NCBI RefSeq assembly: GCF_000384315.1
Contig: NZ_ARVW01000001.1
Location: 8,043,001-8,107,000 of the forward strand
Origin: Amycolatopsis nigrescens CSC17Ta-90
Lineage (GTDB): Bacteria; Actinomycetota; Actinomycetes; Mycobacteriales; Pseudonocardiaceae
Direction: 5' to 3'
Length of the DNA: 64,000 bases
Shown here: piece by piece, positions 35,076 through 43,278 of the stretch
Layout of the letters: each line of letters begins with the position of its first letter
Position numbering within the stretch: position 1 is the first letter of the stretch
Program-made: the position numbers and the translations under genes
The notes under the pieces: model-generated
Seen by the model: only the letters and a program-made list of their open reading frames with translations
The model's database searches: none
What the model was told of the DNA's origin: nothing

Positions 35076-35952
35076 CGTAGCGCATGTCACCCATGCGCAG
35101 GTCGTCGCCCTTGAGGGGCGGAAGGTCGTTGGCGGCGAACAGATCCCGGATGCTGATGCCGTTGATCGCCCAGCCGCGGTCGGTCAGGTAGGGAGCCGCT
35201 TCGTTGCGCTCACCGAAATATCGCAGCTTCGCCATGTCGGTATCGAAACTGTGCGCACGCCAGCTATCGGAGATGCGGTTCAGGCGTTCCTTCGTCTTGT
35301 CCTCGTCGCCAGGGCGCGGGTTGGGCCTGTTTTCGGTGGCCACCCGGCTTCCCGGCGCGCTGAGTTCGGTGATGGTGTCCAGCAGGCGGTCCTGCGACTC
35401 GGGCGGCAGGTAGCCCAGCAGGCCTTCGGCACTCCACGCGGTCGGTCGGGCCGGGTCGAAGCCGGCGGTGCGCAGCGCGGCAGGCCAATCGTCGCGCAGA
35501 TCGGCCGCGGCCACTCTCCGGTCGGCGGTGGGCGCGGCACCCAACTCGGCCAGTGCACGGGTCTTGAATTCGACGACCTCCGGCTGGTCGAGCTCGTACA
35601 CCACGGTCCCGGCCGGCCAGGGCAGCCGGTACGCGCGGGAATCCAGCCCCGAGGCCAGGATCACGGCCTGCGTGATGCCCGCGTTGGTCGCATCGAGGAA
35701 GAACTCGTCGTAGAACTTGGTACGTACCTTGGCCACGTCGATCCATACCTGCTCGACCAGGTCGCCAGGGGGCAGTTCGCCGGTCGCCAGCCGGGTGAGG
35801 AGGTCGATGCCGACCGCCCGGACGAGCGGTTCGGCGAACGGATCGTCGATCAGCCCACCATCCGCACGGGTCGCTATCGCCCTTGCCGCAGCGGCCATGG
35901 TGGCCGTCGCGCCGACGCTGGAGGCAAGGTCCCAGGTGTCTTCGCAGCTCAT
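34996..35952 (-). CDS. Class I SAM-dependent methyltransferase, LCM-like (TIGR00027 family)
   Basis: A 318-residue member of the actinobacterial SAM-dependent O-methyltransferase family related to leucine carboxyl methyltransferase. It shows [12 protein letters not shown], the SAM motif [27 protein letters not shown] and [12 protein letters not shown]. Many genes of this family occur per genome in Mycobacterium and relatives, with unknown substrates. The C-terminal 25 residues lie in the overlap with the aldo/keto reductase gene. The start codon abuts an imperfect palindrome shared with a divergent TetR gene. Confidence 0.92.
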   Translation of the reverse strand: MSCEDTWDLASSVGATATMAAAARAIATRADGGLIDDPFAEPLVRAVGIDLLTRLATGELPPGDLVEQVWIDVAKVRTKFYDEFFLDATNAGITQAVILASGLDSRAYRLPWPAGTVVYELDQPEVVEFKTRALAELGAAPTADRRVAAADLRDDWPAALRTAGFDPARPTAWSAEGLLGYLPPESQDRLLDTITELSAPGSRVATENRPNPRPGDEDKTKERLNRISDSWRAHSFDTDMAKLRYFGERNEAAPYLTDRGWAINGISIRDLFAANDLPPLKGDDLRMGDMRYVSGALARNGGGRDSAAREAASRRLRD

Positions 35953-35971
35953 AGTACTATTATGAGTATTA
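35952..35971. promoter_or_regulatory. Candidate TetR operator covering the methyltransferase promoter
   Basis: TAGTACT (35952-35958) and AGTATTA (35965-35971) form an imperfect inverted repeat around a 6-base spacer. On the minus strand the right arm reads TAATACT, a good -10 box only a few bases from the methyltransferase ATG at 35952, so that transcript should have almost no leader. The adjacent TetR protein is the obvious candidate binder. Confidence 0.5.
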
Positions 35972-36018
35972 GCTCAGGTATTTTCCACCCCCTTTCGCCG
36001 CCATCGAGGAGGACCAGG

Positions 36019-36645
36019 ATGCCGTCGACAGACCGCCGCTTGGAGCCACGTCGCAAGCCCCGCCAGGTGCGCGCCGAGCTCACGCGCGAGCGCATCCTCA
36101 CCGCGGCCGCGCAGGTTTTCGCCGAGCACGGCTACGCCGCCGGCACCACCAACCGCATCGCCGAGCGCGCCCGCATCTCCATCGGCTCGCTGTACCAGTA
36201 CTACCCGAACAAGGACGCCATCCTCGCCGCGCTGCTGATCCAGCACATCGACCGCGGCACCTGGACCGGTGCCGACGAACTCGACCTCTCACCAGGGACG
36301 CTGGAGGCGACGGTACGGGCGATCATCCGCGACGCGATCGACAACCACAGCGACGATCCCCAGCTGCTCCGGGTGATGATCGAGGAGGCACCGGTCTCCC
36401 AGGAGCTGCGCGACACGATCGACCGGCACGGGAAACTGCGCACGGCTCAGGTCCGCGACGTCCTCGTCCGGCACCCCGACGTCCGCGTGGGCGACCCCGA
36501 CGTCGCCGCGGAGATCATCCTGTTCACCGTGGAGATGAACACGCACAAGTTCATGGCCGCTCCGCAGGCCATTCCCGTCGAGAAGTTCGAGAAGGAACTG
36601 GTCGCCATGCTGACCCGCTACCTGCGCGGGGACCCGGAACTCTGA
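36019..36645 (+). CDS. TetR family transcriptional regulator
   Basis: A 208-residue TetR regulator with an N-terminal helix-turn-helix (about 18-65: RILTAAAQVFAEHGYAAGTT, ISIGSLYQYYPNKDAIL) and a TetR_C-type ligand domain. The ATG at 36019 is preceded by GAGGAGGACC, which rules out the earlier in-frame ATG near 35960. It is divergent from the methyltransferase gene and probably represses it. A VOC-ArsR-SRPBCC operon begins 44 bases after its stop. Confidence 0.92.
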   Translation: MPSTDRRLEPRRKPRQVRAELTRERILTAAAQVFAEHGYAAGTTNRIAERARISIGSLYQYYPNKDAILAALLIQHIDRGTWTGADELDLSPGTLEATVRAIIRDAIDNHSDDPQLLRVMIEEAPVSQELRDTIDRHGKLRTAQVRDVLVRHPDVRVGDPDVAAEIILFTVEMNTHKFMAAPQAIPVEKFEKELVAMLTRYLRGDPEL

Positions 36646-36653
36646 CCCCAGGG

Positions 36654-36683
36654 TTGATAGGTAGGAGATCTCCTACCTATAGT
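36654..36683 (+). promoter_or_regulatory. Promoter with a perfect 24-bp palindromic ArsR operator in the spacer
   Basis: A -35 TTGATA (36654-36659) and -10 TATAGT (36678-36683) are separated by 18 bases. A perfect palindrome occupies 36657-36680, with half-site ATAGGTAGGAGA, so it fills the whole spacer and touches both boxes. The VOC start codon is at 36690, 6 bases after the -10, so the mRNA is probably leaderless. The second gene of the operon is an ArsR repressor, the likely binder. Confidence 0.8.
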
Positions 36684-36689
36684 GGGGGC

Positions 36690-37058
36690 ATGAACATCAA
36701 CCAAGTGCAGTTCCTGTCCGTGCCCGTCGCCGACCACCGCAAGGCGAAGGACTTCTACGTCGGCACCCTCGGCTTCGAGGTGCGCTTCGAACAGGAAGGC
36801 CCGCACGGCACCTTTCTCATGGTCGGCCCGTCGTCCGGGCAGACCGGCCTCGTCCTGGTGGACTTCCCGGTGCCAGGGGTGGATTTCGGCGGCCCGCTGA
36901 GCTTCCAGCTGAGCACCGACGACGTCGACGCGGATGTGGCGGCGCTGCGGGCGTCCGGAGTGGAGGTGGCGGACGCGCAGGAGATGCCGTGGGGTCGGAC
37001 GACCAAGTTCACCGATCCCGACGGCAACTCGGTCGGGCTCGCCCAGCTCACGGTCTGA
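36690..37058 (+). CDS. VOC family protein (glyoxalase/bleomycin-resistance fold)
   Basis: A 122-residue vicinal-oxygen-chelate protein with two beta-alpha-beta-beta-beta modules (QVQFLSVPVADHRKAKDFYVG, TKFTDPDGNSVGLAQL). It is probably a small-molecule-binding or metal-dependent enzyme; the substrate is unknown. It is the first gene of a compact operon with ArsR and SRPBCC genes, a set often seen in actinobacteria. Its ATG lies 6 bases after a good -10 box. Confidence 0.9.
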   Translation: MNINQVQFLSVPVADHRKAKDFYVGTLGFEVRFEQEGPHGTFLMVGPSSGQTGLVLVDFPVPGVDFGGPLSFQLSTDDVDADVAALRASGVEVADAQEMPWGRTTKFTDPDGNSVGLAQLTV

Positions 37059-37065
37059 GCCGCGG

Positions 37066-37383
37066 ATGCCCGCCACCGATGAGGCTTTCGCGGCGCTGGC
37101 CAGCCCGGCCCGCCGTGCGGTGCTGCGCCTGCTGTGCGACGGTCCGATGGCCGTCAACGAGCTGGCGGAGCATTTCGAGATGCGCCGGCCGAGCCTTTCC
37201 GAACATCTCAAGGTGCTTCGCGAGGCCGGACTGGTCAGCGAGCGGAAGAGCGGGCGGCACCGGTACTACTCGCTGGAGGCAGAGCCGCTGCGGGAGGTCT
37301 CCGAGTGGCTGACTCCCTTCGAGCGGTTCTGGCGCGAGAAGCTCGCCGGGCTGCGCGACCTGCTGGACGAGGAGGATTTTTGA
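37066..37383 (+). CDS. ArsR family transcriptional regulator
   Basis: A 105-residue ArsR/SmtB winged-helix repressor: FAALASPARRAVLRLLCDGPMAVNEL, then the recognition helix region RRPSLSEHLKVLREAGLVSERKSG. It has no CxC metal motif in the recognition helix, so it belongs to the non-metal group usually paired with SRPBCC/AHSA1 genes. It is 7 bases after the VOC gene and overlaps the next gene by 4 bases. It presumably represses its own operon through the 24-bp palindrome upstream of the VOC gene. Confidence 0.92.
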   Translation: MPATDEAFAALASPARRAVLRLLCDGPMAVNELAEHFEMRRPSLSEHLKVLREAGLVSERKSGRHRYYSLEAEPLREVSEWLTPFERFWREKLAGLRDLLDEEDF

Positions 37384-37817
37384 GCGAGACCGAGGATCTC
37401 ACCGCGATCCACGTCGACCAGTTCATGGCCCATCCGCCGCGCAAGGTGTGGCGGGCGCTGACCGAACCGGAGCTGCTCGGCAGATGGCTGATGCCCAACG
37501 ACATCAAACCCGTTGTCGGGCACCGGTTCCACTTCCAGGCCGAGGCGAAACCGGCGGCCGGGTTCGCCGGCGGGCCGGTGCAGTGCGAGGTGCTCGAAGT
37601 GCAGGAGCAGCGGCTGCTCAGAATCGAGTTCGGTCCGGATTGGACGCTCACCTGGCGGCTGGAGCCGGAAGGCAGCGGAACGCGGTTGTTCCTGAGCCAC
37701 GAGGGTTTCGACCCTGACGATCACTTCCAGCAAATGTCGCGCAAGTTCATGGGCAAGGGCTGGCGTTCGGGTGTGCCCCGTGCGCTGGAGAAGGTGCTGG
37801 CCGAACTGTCCGGCTGA
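37380..37817 (+). CDS. SRPBCC/AHSA1 domain protein
   Basis: A 145-residue START-like cavity protein of the activator-of-Hsp90-ATPase (AHSA1) type, with MAHPPRKVWRALTEPELLGRWLMP at the start (split here only by my reading) and LFLSHEGFD and KGWRSGVPRALEKVLAEL near the end. Translation begins at TTG overlapping the ArsR stop (TTGA), with GAGGAGG a few bases upstream. The family binds small hydrophobic ligands; with ArsR and VOC partners a sensing or detoxifying role is plausible. A strong hairpin follows. Confidence 0.9.
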   Translation: MSETEDLTAIHVDQFMAHPPRKVWRALTEPELLGRWLMPNDIKPVVGHRFHFQAEAKPAAGFAGGPVQCEVLEVQEQRLLRIEFGPDWTLTWRLEPEGSGTRLFLSHEGFDPDDHFQQMSRKFMGKGWRSGVPRALEKVLAELSG

Positions 37818-37821
37818 CGGT

Positions 37822-37854
37822 TTCGCGGTCCGCTGACGTCCAGCGGACCGCGAA
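37822..37854. terminator. Perfect hairpin terminator between convergent genes
   Basis: TTCGCGGTCCGCTG (37822-37835) and its exact complement (37841-37854) flank the 5-base loop ACGTC. It sits 4 bases after the SRPBCC stop and 6 bases from the stop of the convergent SGNH gene, so it should end transcription from both sides. Confidence 0.8.
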
Positions 37855-37860
37855 GGGCGC

Positions 37861-38616
37861 TCAGACCGGGGCCAGCACCGGTCGTTTCGGGGAGACGGTG
37901 TCCCCGGAAGACTCCCCTCGCAGCCGTCGCTGGATCCACGGCAGGGCGTGCTCCCTGCCCCAGCGCAGGTTCTCCGCGCGGCGCTGCGCCGGGCTGACCA
38001 TCGCCCGCGGGCCGAGCTCCGCCCGGCGGAGGCCGTGCGGCACGCCGAGCACGTCCAGTACGGCGATGGCGACCTCGGTGTGCCCGAGCGAGTTGAGGTG
38101 CAGCCGGTCGGCCGACCACATCCGGCGGTCCCGGAGCTGCCGCATCGCCCACATGTCCACCACCTGTGCGCCGTGCCGGCCGGCGATCACCCGGATGTGC
38201 TCGTTGTAGATCGCGGTGCGCCCGCGCATCTTGCGGAAGAGCGGGTCCTCGATCCCGTCCACCCCGGTGAACAGCACCACCCGCGCGCCGGTGCCGGCCA
38301 GCCGGCCGACGGCGTTGTCGTAGGCCTCGGCGAGGGCGTCCACGTCCACCTTGGGTCGCATCAGGTCGTTGCCGCCGGCGTACAGGGTCACCAGGTCCGG
38401 TGCCATCGCCAGCGCCGGTTCGAGCTGTTCGGCCAGCACCTGGTGCAGCAGCCTGCCGCGGATGGCCAGGTTGGCGTAGCGCAGGTCCGGTTCGTGGCCG
38501 GCGAGCTGTTCGGCGGTGCGATCGGCCCAGCCGCGCACCCCGTTCGGGTAGCCGGCGTCGTCGTCGCCGACGCCCTCGGTGAAGGAGTCGCCGAGGGCCA
38601 CTAAGCGCTTGCTCAT
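37861..38616 (-). CDS. SGNH/GDSL-type esterase/lipase
   Basis: A 251-residue cytoplasmic SGNH hydrolase. The four blocks are present: Ser in VALGDSFTEG, Gly in ANLAIRG, Asn in YAGGNDLM and the Asp/His pair in SADRLHLNSLGH. There is no signal peptide. The ATG at 38616 is used, though a GTG three codons upstream is possible. The C-terminal 45 residues are basic (RRLRG). The acyl substrate is not predictable. Confidence 0.92.
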   Translation of the reverse strand: MSKRLVALGDSFTEGVGDDDAGYPNGVRGWADRTAEQLAGHEPDLRYANLAIRGRLLHQVLAEQLEPALAMAPDLVTLYAGGNDLMRPKVDVDALAEAYDNAVGRLAGTGARVVLFTGVDGIEDPLFRKMRGRTAIYNEHIRVIAGRHGAQVVDMWAMRQLRDRRMWSADRLHLNSLGHTEVAIAVLDVLGVPHGLRRAELGPRAMVSPAQRRAENLRWGREHALPWIQRRLRGESSGDTVSPKRPVLAPV

Positions 38617-38653
38617 GTCAGGCACTCTATTCGGCGGCCTTTCCGGCGGCGGC

Positions 38654-39169
38654 TCACACCCGGTGCCGGTCGCGGTGGTCGGCCACGTGCACCCTGGTCG
38701 CGCAGCGGGTGGAGCAGAAGCGGCGCTTGCCGTTGCGCGAGGTGTCCACGTACACCGTGTCGCAGCCTTCCCTGGCGCACTGGCCCATCCGGTCCGGGGC
38801 CTCGCAGTGCAGATGCGCCAGTCCGCCCGCGGTGTAGGCCCGCACCCGCCGGGCCCGGCCGGTGCGCTCGCTCGCGTAGTGCAGGTGCGGCGGCAGCCCG
38901 TCGTGCCGGGAGATGTACGGCTCGCAGGCGGAGTCCGCGAGCAGGGCGTTGATCAGGTCGATCCTGGCGTCCGGCTCGGTTTCCTCGAAGACCTGGCGCA
39001 GCCGGCCGCCCCAGGCGATGACCTCGGTGGCGTCATCGGCGGAGAGCCTGGTCAGGGACATGCCCGCGGCCCGCATCACCTCGACGAGCTTGGCCGCCGG
39101 GGCGGTACCCGTGTTGACCAGGGCAGCCGCGGCCTTGGCCGCCGCGCCACCGTAAGGGTTGAAGTGCAC
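38654..39169 (-). CDS. CGNR zinc finger protein (ABATE domain)
   Basis: A 171-residue putative transcriptional regulator with an ABATE-type alpha-helical domain (about 1-110) and a C-terminal zinc ribbon: CAREGCDTVYVDTSRNGKR, then FCSTRCATRVHVADHR. The CGNR core is written CATR here, a variant. It begins with GTG. The divergent zinc-ribbon gene starts only 22 bases away, and a TAATGG box 4 bases before the GTG suggests a leaderless mRNA. Confidence 0.88.
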   Translation of the reverse strand: MHFNPYGGAAAKAAAALVNTGTAPAAKLVEVMRAAGMSLTRLSADDATEVIAWGGRLRQVFEETEPDARIDLINALLADSACEPYISRHDGLPPHLHYASERTGRARRVRAYTAGGLAHLHCEAPDRMGQCAREGCDTVYVDTSRNGKRRFCSTRCATRVHVADHRDRHRV

Positions 39170-39191
39170 TGAACCATTACATCACGCTGAG

Positions 39192-39392
39192 ATGATGGAA
39201 GAGAACACCTGTCCGCGCTGCGGCTGGCCGCTGAGGAAGCTGGTCTGGGCCGAGGGGTCGGCGCACCCGGTCTCGACCGGGCACGTGAGCTACCGCCGCT
39301 GCGTGTGCGGGGCCTGGGTGCTGCGGTTCGACGACGAGCCGATCGCCGCCACGGCTCACGACGAGCCCGCAGAGCGCCCGCCACCTGTATAG
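39192..39392 (+). CDS. Small zinc-ribbon protein, function unknown
   Basis: A 66-residue protein with two cysteine pairs, CPRCGWPL and RRCVCGAW, likely to bind one zinc ion. I do not recognise a named family. It starts at the ATG pair at 39192/39195 and is divergent from the CGNR gene with 22 bases between start codons. Its stop codon is part of the -10 box of the LysR gene that follows. Confidence 0.65.
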   Translation: MMEENTCPRCGWPLRKLVWAEGSAHPVSTGHVSYRRCVCGAWVLRFDDEPIAATAHDEPAERPPPV

Positions 39393-39393
39393 T
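39388..39393 (+). promoter_or_regulatory. -10 box for a leaderless LysR transcript
   Basis: TATAGT lies 8 bases before the GTG of the LysR gene, which places the transcription start at or next to the start codon. It overlaps the stop codon of the upstream zinc-ribbon gene. No ribosome-binding site precedes the GTG, which supports leaderless initiation. Confidence 0.6.
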
Positions 39394-39401
39394 CACTGAT
39401 C

Positions 39402-40340
39402 GTGACGATCGGCCTGCGGCAGTTCCGCTATTTCATCGCGGTCGCCGAGGAAGGCAACTTCACCCGTGCGGCGAGCCGGCTCAGGGTCGCCCAGCCGTCC
39501 CTTTCCCGGCAGGTCCAGCTGCTGGAACGAGAACTCGGCGTGCGACTGCTGATCCGGCATCCGCACGGCGTCACGCCGAGCCGGGCAGGCGCCGATTTCC
39601 TGGCCGGCGCGCGGGCCGCGGTGGCAGCTTTCGACGACGCGGTCAACGCCGCCAAGCTCGCCGCGAAAGGCGAAAGCGGGCACCTAACGGTCGGTTTCCT
39701 GGTTGCCGCCGCACTCGAATACGCGCCGCTCATCCTGCAGAAATTCCGCCGGCGTTTTCCCGACATCAAGGTCGACGTCCGGGAATTCGACTTCACCGAC
39801 ACCTCCGCCGGCCTCACGGACGAGGTCACGGACGCCGCCTTCATCCGGCTGCCCCACGACGGCACCGTCGAGCTGGACCATCTGGTGCTGGCCGAGGAAG
39901 GGCTGGTCGCCGCGGTGCCGACCGATCACCGGCTGGCCGGGCAGCGCGAGGTCAGCGTCGAAGAACTGCTCACCGAACCGCTCATCGCCTCGCCCGTCCG
40001 CGGATCGTGGCGGGATTTCTGGTTGTTCACCGACCGGCGGGACGGCGCCCCGGCGCTGGTGGGCGCCGAGGCCAGCACGTTCGAAAGCGAGCTGCAGGCA
40101 GCCGCGGCCGGCCGCGGCGTGAGCGTCACCACCGAAGGCGCGCGCCGCTTCTACAACCGCCCGGACCTGGCGTTCGTCGACATCAGCGACGCTCCGGTGT
40201 CCGCCATCGCGCTGGCCTGGCGCGCGGGAAACACCGCCCCCGCGCTGCGGCACTTCCTGACCGTCGCCAATGAGGCCGTCGGGGCACTAGCCGGTGCACA
40301 GCGCCCTCGCCCGGTCGAGAGTGCCGTGCACCCGCGGTAG
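39402..40340 (+). CDS. LysR family transcriptional regulator
   Basis: A 312-residue LysR regulator with an N-terminal winged helix ([31 protein letters not shown]) and a periplasmic-binding-like effector domain from about residue 90. It converges on the maleylpyruvate-isomerase-like gene and overlaps it by 54 bases. No divergent enzyme gene is present, so its target is unclear; the MFS exporter operon on the opposite strand is a possibility. Confidence 0.92.
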   Translation: MTIGLRQFRYFIAVAEEGNFTRAASRLRVAQPSLSRQVQLLERELGVRLLIRHPHGVTPSRAGADFLAGARAAVAAFDDAVNAAKLAAKGESGHLTVGFLVAAALEYAPLILQKFRRRFPDIKVDVREFDFTDTSAGLTDEVTDAAFIRLPHDGTVELDHLVLAEEGLVAAVPTDHRLAGQREVSVEELLTEPLIASPVRGSWRDFWLFTDRRDGAPALVGAEASTFESELQAAAAGRGVSVTTEGARRFYNRPDLAFVDISDAPVSAIALAWRAGNTAPALRHFLTVANEAVGALAGAQRPRPVESAVHPR

Positions 40341-40994
40341 CGGAGTCCGGCCCCACAGGCCGAGGTAGAGCTGCTCCGCCGTCCCGCTGAGCAGGACGTC
40401 CGGCACGGGCAGTGGGCCGGTGGTCCGGGTGGTGGTGACCTTCCCGCGCTCGACCTCGACGAACCATGCGGTGTCTTCGGCCGCGCGTACCACCGCCGTC
40501 CAGCTCGACGCCATGACGTCGCCGGTGCGCAGGGGCAGGTGGATCGCCAGAACCTCGTCGATCCCGTCCAGGCACGCGTCGACGGGAAGCTCCAGCCGTC
40601 GGCCCAGCGCGTCGTGCGCGTCCCAGGCGTGCACCAGTACCTCGTGCGCGAGACATCGCGGCCAGAAACCGAGGCGTTGCGGTTCCTGGGACCAGTTCCA
40701 CACCTCGAGGTCCCGATCCAGCGTCCGCAGCCGGTCGAGCAGGGAGCCCAGCTCCGCCGCCGCCCAGGAGCGCAGTTCGGAGTCCGCGGGTAGCGCGGCG
40801 TCGGTGAACTCCGGTTCCGGGCCGGCGGCATCGATCGCCGCGCTGACGAAGAACGCCACGTTGCCGAGGTGGTGCACCAGGTGCCGGAGCCGCCATCCGG
40901 GACAGGCGGGTACCGGCGCCTCCAGGTTGCCGGCGGAGAGGCGGAACAGGACATCGGCGTAGGTATCGGCCACTCGCAGGTACTCGACGTTCAC
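40287..40994 (-). CDS. Maleylpyruvate isomerase family (DinB-like) mycothiol-dependent enzyme
   Basis: A 235-residue four-helix DinB/MDMPI fold protein. The N-terminal segment [22 protein letters not shown] and the later [19 protein letters not shown] provide the three histidines expected for divalent metal binding. Family members use mycothiol as cofactor or carry out thiol transfers. It begins with GTG overlapping the MFS stop (GTGA), so it is translated with the transporter. Confidence 0.85.
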   Translation of the reverse strand: MNVEYLRVADTYADVLFRLSAGNLEAPVPACPGWRLRHLVHHLGNVAFFVSAAIDAAGPEPEFTDAALPADSELRSWAAAELGSLLDRLRTLDRDLEVWNWSQEPQRLGFWPRCLAHEVLVHAWDAHDALGRRLELPVDACLDGIDEVLAIHLPLRTGDVMASSWTAVVRAAEDTAWFVEVERGKVTTTRTTGPLPVPDVLLSGTAEQLYLGLWGRTPLPRVHGTLDRARALCTG

Positions 40995-42412
40995 CGGAAG
41001 TTCTCCACGAGGCCGTCGGCCGCGGATGCTTTCTCCCCGCGACGGCTCGGCAGGACGACGATGGCCACCACGGCTCCGGCGGCGACCAGGACGGCGGCCA
41101 CCAGAACGGCACGGCCGTAACCGTCGGCCACGCCATGGCCGGTGGCCACCGCGGCCGCGGCGACGGCGACACCGATCGCCAGGCCGACCGCGGACCCGAC
41201 CTCCTGGGTGGTGGTCAGCATCCCGCCGGCCAGTCCGTGATGCTCCGGCTCGACGTCTTCGACTCCCGCGACCGTCCACGCCGGGAAGGCGATCCCGTAC
41301 CCGATCCCCGCCAGCAGTGCCCCCGGCAGCACCGACGTCGCCCACGAACCTTCGGCGGGCAAGGACAGCCCGAGCAGCGCCAAGGAGGCGGCGAACAAGA
41401 TCATGCCCGCGATGATCACCGGTTTGGTGCCGAACCGGGCGACCAGCGCCGGGCCGACCCAGGCGCTGGACACCATGAACGCCGCCGCCATCGGAAGCAG
41501 GCCGAGGCCGGTCTGGATGGAGGTGAAACCGAGCACCGCCTGCAGATGCAGCGCGACGATGATGAAGGTCGGCCCCAGCCCGGTGTTGGCGAGTAGCGAA
41601 ACGATGTTGGCGCCACCCGCCGAACGACGCCGGAACAACCGCAACGGCATCAACGGGTCGACCGCCCTCGTCTCCACCCACGCGAAAGCGGCCAGCAGGA
41701 CCAGTGCCGCCCCGATCAACCCGAAGGTGAGCGGATGCCCGAGCCCGACGTGCTCACTGTTCGCGAAGGCGTAGATCAGCACCACGAGGCCGCCGGCCAC
41801 CAACAGGGCCCCGGCCACGTCCAACCGCGCCGCCCGCGACCGTGCCGAAGGCCGGCCGTGCGGCAGCGTCCTGGCGAAGGCCACCACGAGCAGCCCGATG
41901 GGCACGTTGAGCCACAACACCCATCGCCAGCCCAGCACGTCGGTGATGAAGCCGCCCAGGATGACCCCGGCGGCCAGCCCGCTCGCCGCGACCGCGGCCC
42001 ATGCCCCGAGTGCTCGGTTTCGTTCCTGCCCCGGCGGGTAGATGGTGGTCAGCAGCGAAAAGGCGGCCGGTGAGAAAAGGGCGGCACCGAGCCCCTGCAA
42101 GGCCCTGGTGGCAATCAGCATCGCCGGGTCGGAAGCGAATCCGCCGACCAGGGAAGCGATCGAGAAAACGGCGAGGCCGATGACGAAAACCCGTCTCCGG
42201 CCGACCAGATCCGCGGCCCGGCCACCTAGCAGCAGAAAGCCCGCTATGGCCACACCGTAAGCGTTGACCACCCATTGCAGTCCGCCCGCGGTGAAACCCA
42301 GCTCCCGCTGAATTTCCGGCAACGGCACCGTGGTGATGGAGAAGTCCAAAATAGCGACGAACTGTGTGGTGCACAACAGAAATAGCATCAGTCGTCGATG
42401 CGGGAAACTCAC
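40991..42412 (-). CDS. MFS multidrug transporter, DHA2 family
   Basis: A 473-residue, 14-helix drug:H+ antiporter (EmrB/QacA type). Features are QFVAILDFSITTVPLPEIQ, motif A LLLGGRAADLVGRRRVF and motif C region GVILGGFITDVLGWRW. The GTG at 42412 is favoured because GAAAGG stands 7 bases upstream; a TTG at 42427 is the alternative. It is coupled to the DinB-like gene, which suggests an export and detoxification unit. A GNAT gene is divergent, 176 bases away. Confidence 0.92.
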   Translation of the reverse strand: MSFPHRRLMLFLLCTTQFVAILDFSITTVPLPEIQRELGFTAGGLQWVVNAYGVAIAGFLLLGGRAADLVGRRRVFVIGLAVFSIASLVGGFASDPAMLIATRALQGLGAALFSPAAFSLLTTIYPPGQERNRALGAWAAVAASGLAAGVILGGFITDVLGWRWVLWLNVPIGLLVVAFARTLPHGRPSARSRAARLDVAGALLVAGGLVVLIYAFANSEHVGLGHPLTFGLIGAALVLLAAFAWVETRAVDPLMPLRLFRRRSAGGANIVSLLANTGLGPTFIIVALHLQAVLGFTSIQTGLGLLPMAAAFMVSSAWVGPALVARFGTKPVIIAGMILFAASLALLGLSLPAEGSWATSVLPGALLAGIGYGIAFPAWTVAGVEDVEPEHHGLAGGMLTTTQEVGSAVGLAIGVAVAAAAVATGHGVADGYGRAVLVAAVLVAAGAVVAIVVLPSRRGEKASAADGLVENFR

Positions 42413-42588
42413 GTGGACACCTTTCAATGCAATGCGATAACCGAGGGGAGGTGTCGATTTCGGCCTTGAGTTCGGCCGTCGCGGTCAGTCTCACACGCAT
42501 TCGGCGGCGGTGTCCAAGACCGGTTTGTCCAGTCAGGTATAGCCTTTTGCTCTACCGGGCAGACCGGTTCCGATACTGGAGGGTGCAG

Positions 42589-43233
42589 ATGTACGCGATT
42601 TCCCTTGGGGGCGACGGCGCGGAGCTGCGCCCGCTCGAGCCTTGGCGGGCCGAGGAGTTCCTAGCCCATGTCGACCGGGGTCGTGAGCTCATCGGGCGGT
42701 ACATCGGGCTGGCGGATGCCGTCACGGACCTGGAGTCGAGCCGCGCCTTCCTCCAGTCCTACGCGGAGAAGACCGCGGCCGACGCCGGGCGGATCCACGG
42801 CATCTGGTCTGAGATGGGGGCATGCGAGGCTTTTTGTGCATGCCCCCATCGATCGGGTGCGGGTGTCCCGCAAGATTCCGATGGCAAGCTGGTCGGCGGT
42901 GTCCTGTTCAGGACGATGGACGTGCCGGCCGGAAACGCCGAGGCAGGCTGCTGGCTGGAGCCTTCGGCGGTGGGCAAGGGGCTGGTCACCAGAGCCGCGC
43001 GGGTGATCATCGACTGGGCCATCGACGAACGGGGCATCCACCGCGTGGAGTGGCGGGTTGCCGCGGCGAACGAGGCCAGCATCGCGGTGGCCCGGCGGCT
43101 CGGCATGACGAAGGACGGCGTGCTGCGGGAGAGCCACCCGCACCGGGGGACACGCTACGACGTCGAGATCTGGTCGGTGCTCGCACCGGAATGGCGAGCT
43201 GCCAGGGTGGGTGGTATTGGCGTTCCTAGGTAG
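42589..43233 (+). CDS. GNAT family N-acetyltransferase (RimJ/RimL-like) interrupted in frame by a 69-bp palindromic element
   Basis: A 214-residue GNAT acetyltransferase. The acetyl-CoA site is visible as SAVGKGLVTRAARVIIDWAI and the C-terminal IHRVEWRVAAANEASIAVARRLGM matches RimJ/RimL-type ribosomal protein acetyltransferases. GGAGGG sets the ATG at 42589. Between RIHGIW and DGKLVGGVLF, which are normally one codon apart in this family, about 23 extra residues occur (EMGACEAFCACPHRSGAG is part), exactly the translated repeat at 42809-42877. The insert falls at the turn between two central beta-strands, so the enzyme may still fold; activity is uncertain. Confidence 0.88.
   Translation: MYAISLGGDGAELRPLEPWRAEEFLAHVDRGRELIGRYIGLADAVTDLESSRAFLQSYAEKTAADAGRIHGIWSEMGACEAFCACPHRSGAGVPQDSDGKLVGGVLFRTMDVPAGNAEAGCWLEPSAVGKGLVTRAARVIIDWAIDERGIHRVEWRVAAANEASIAVARRLGMTKDGVLRESHPHRGTRYDVEIWSVLAPEWRAARVGGIGVPR
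42809..42877 (+). repeat. 69-bp double-hairpin coding-sequence element, copy A
   Basis: A 69-bp segment starting CTGAGATGGG and ending CGCAAGATT. It contains a 12-bp perfect stem (ATGGGGGCATGC at 42814-42825 against 42838-42849) with a T-rich 12-base loop, then a second small stem GCGGG-TGT-CCCGC (42859-42871). It recurs at 51783-51851 with a single difference (loop base 42837, T here and C there). Being 23 codons long it keeps the GNAT frame. No transposase is present; movement would have to be in trans. No clear target-site duplication is visible. Confidence 0.85.
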
Positions 43234-43278
43234 TCCGCGCACTGGTTGGCCCTCGGCCGCTGGAGCATCGTGAAAGTC

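Noticed and set aside
36657..36680. The 24-bp palindrome as a transcription terminator after the TetR gene
   Set aside because: It has no loop and overlaps good -35 and -10 boxes directly before the VOC start; an operator explains it better, though an effect on TetR readthrough cannot be excluded.
42809..42877. Copy A of the 69-bp repeat as a simple intragenic terminator or assembly duplication
   Set aside because: It lies mid-gene, and an identical structure with different flanks occurs in another gene in the opposite orientation, which a local assembly error would not produce.
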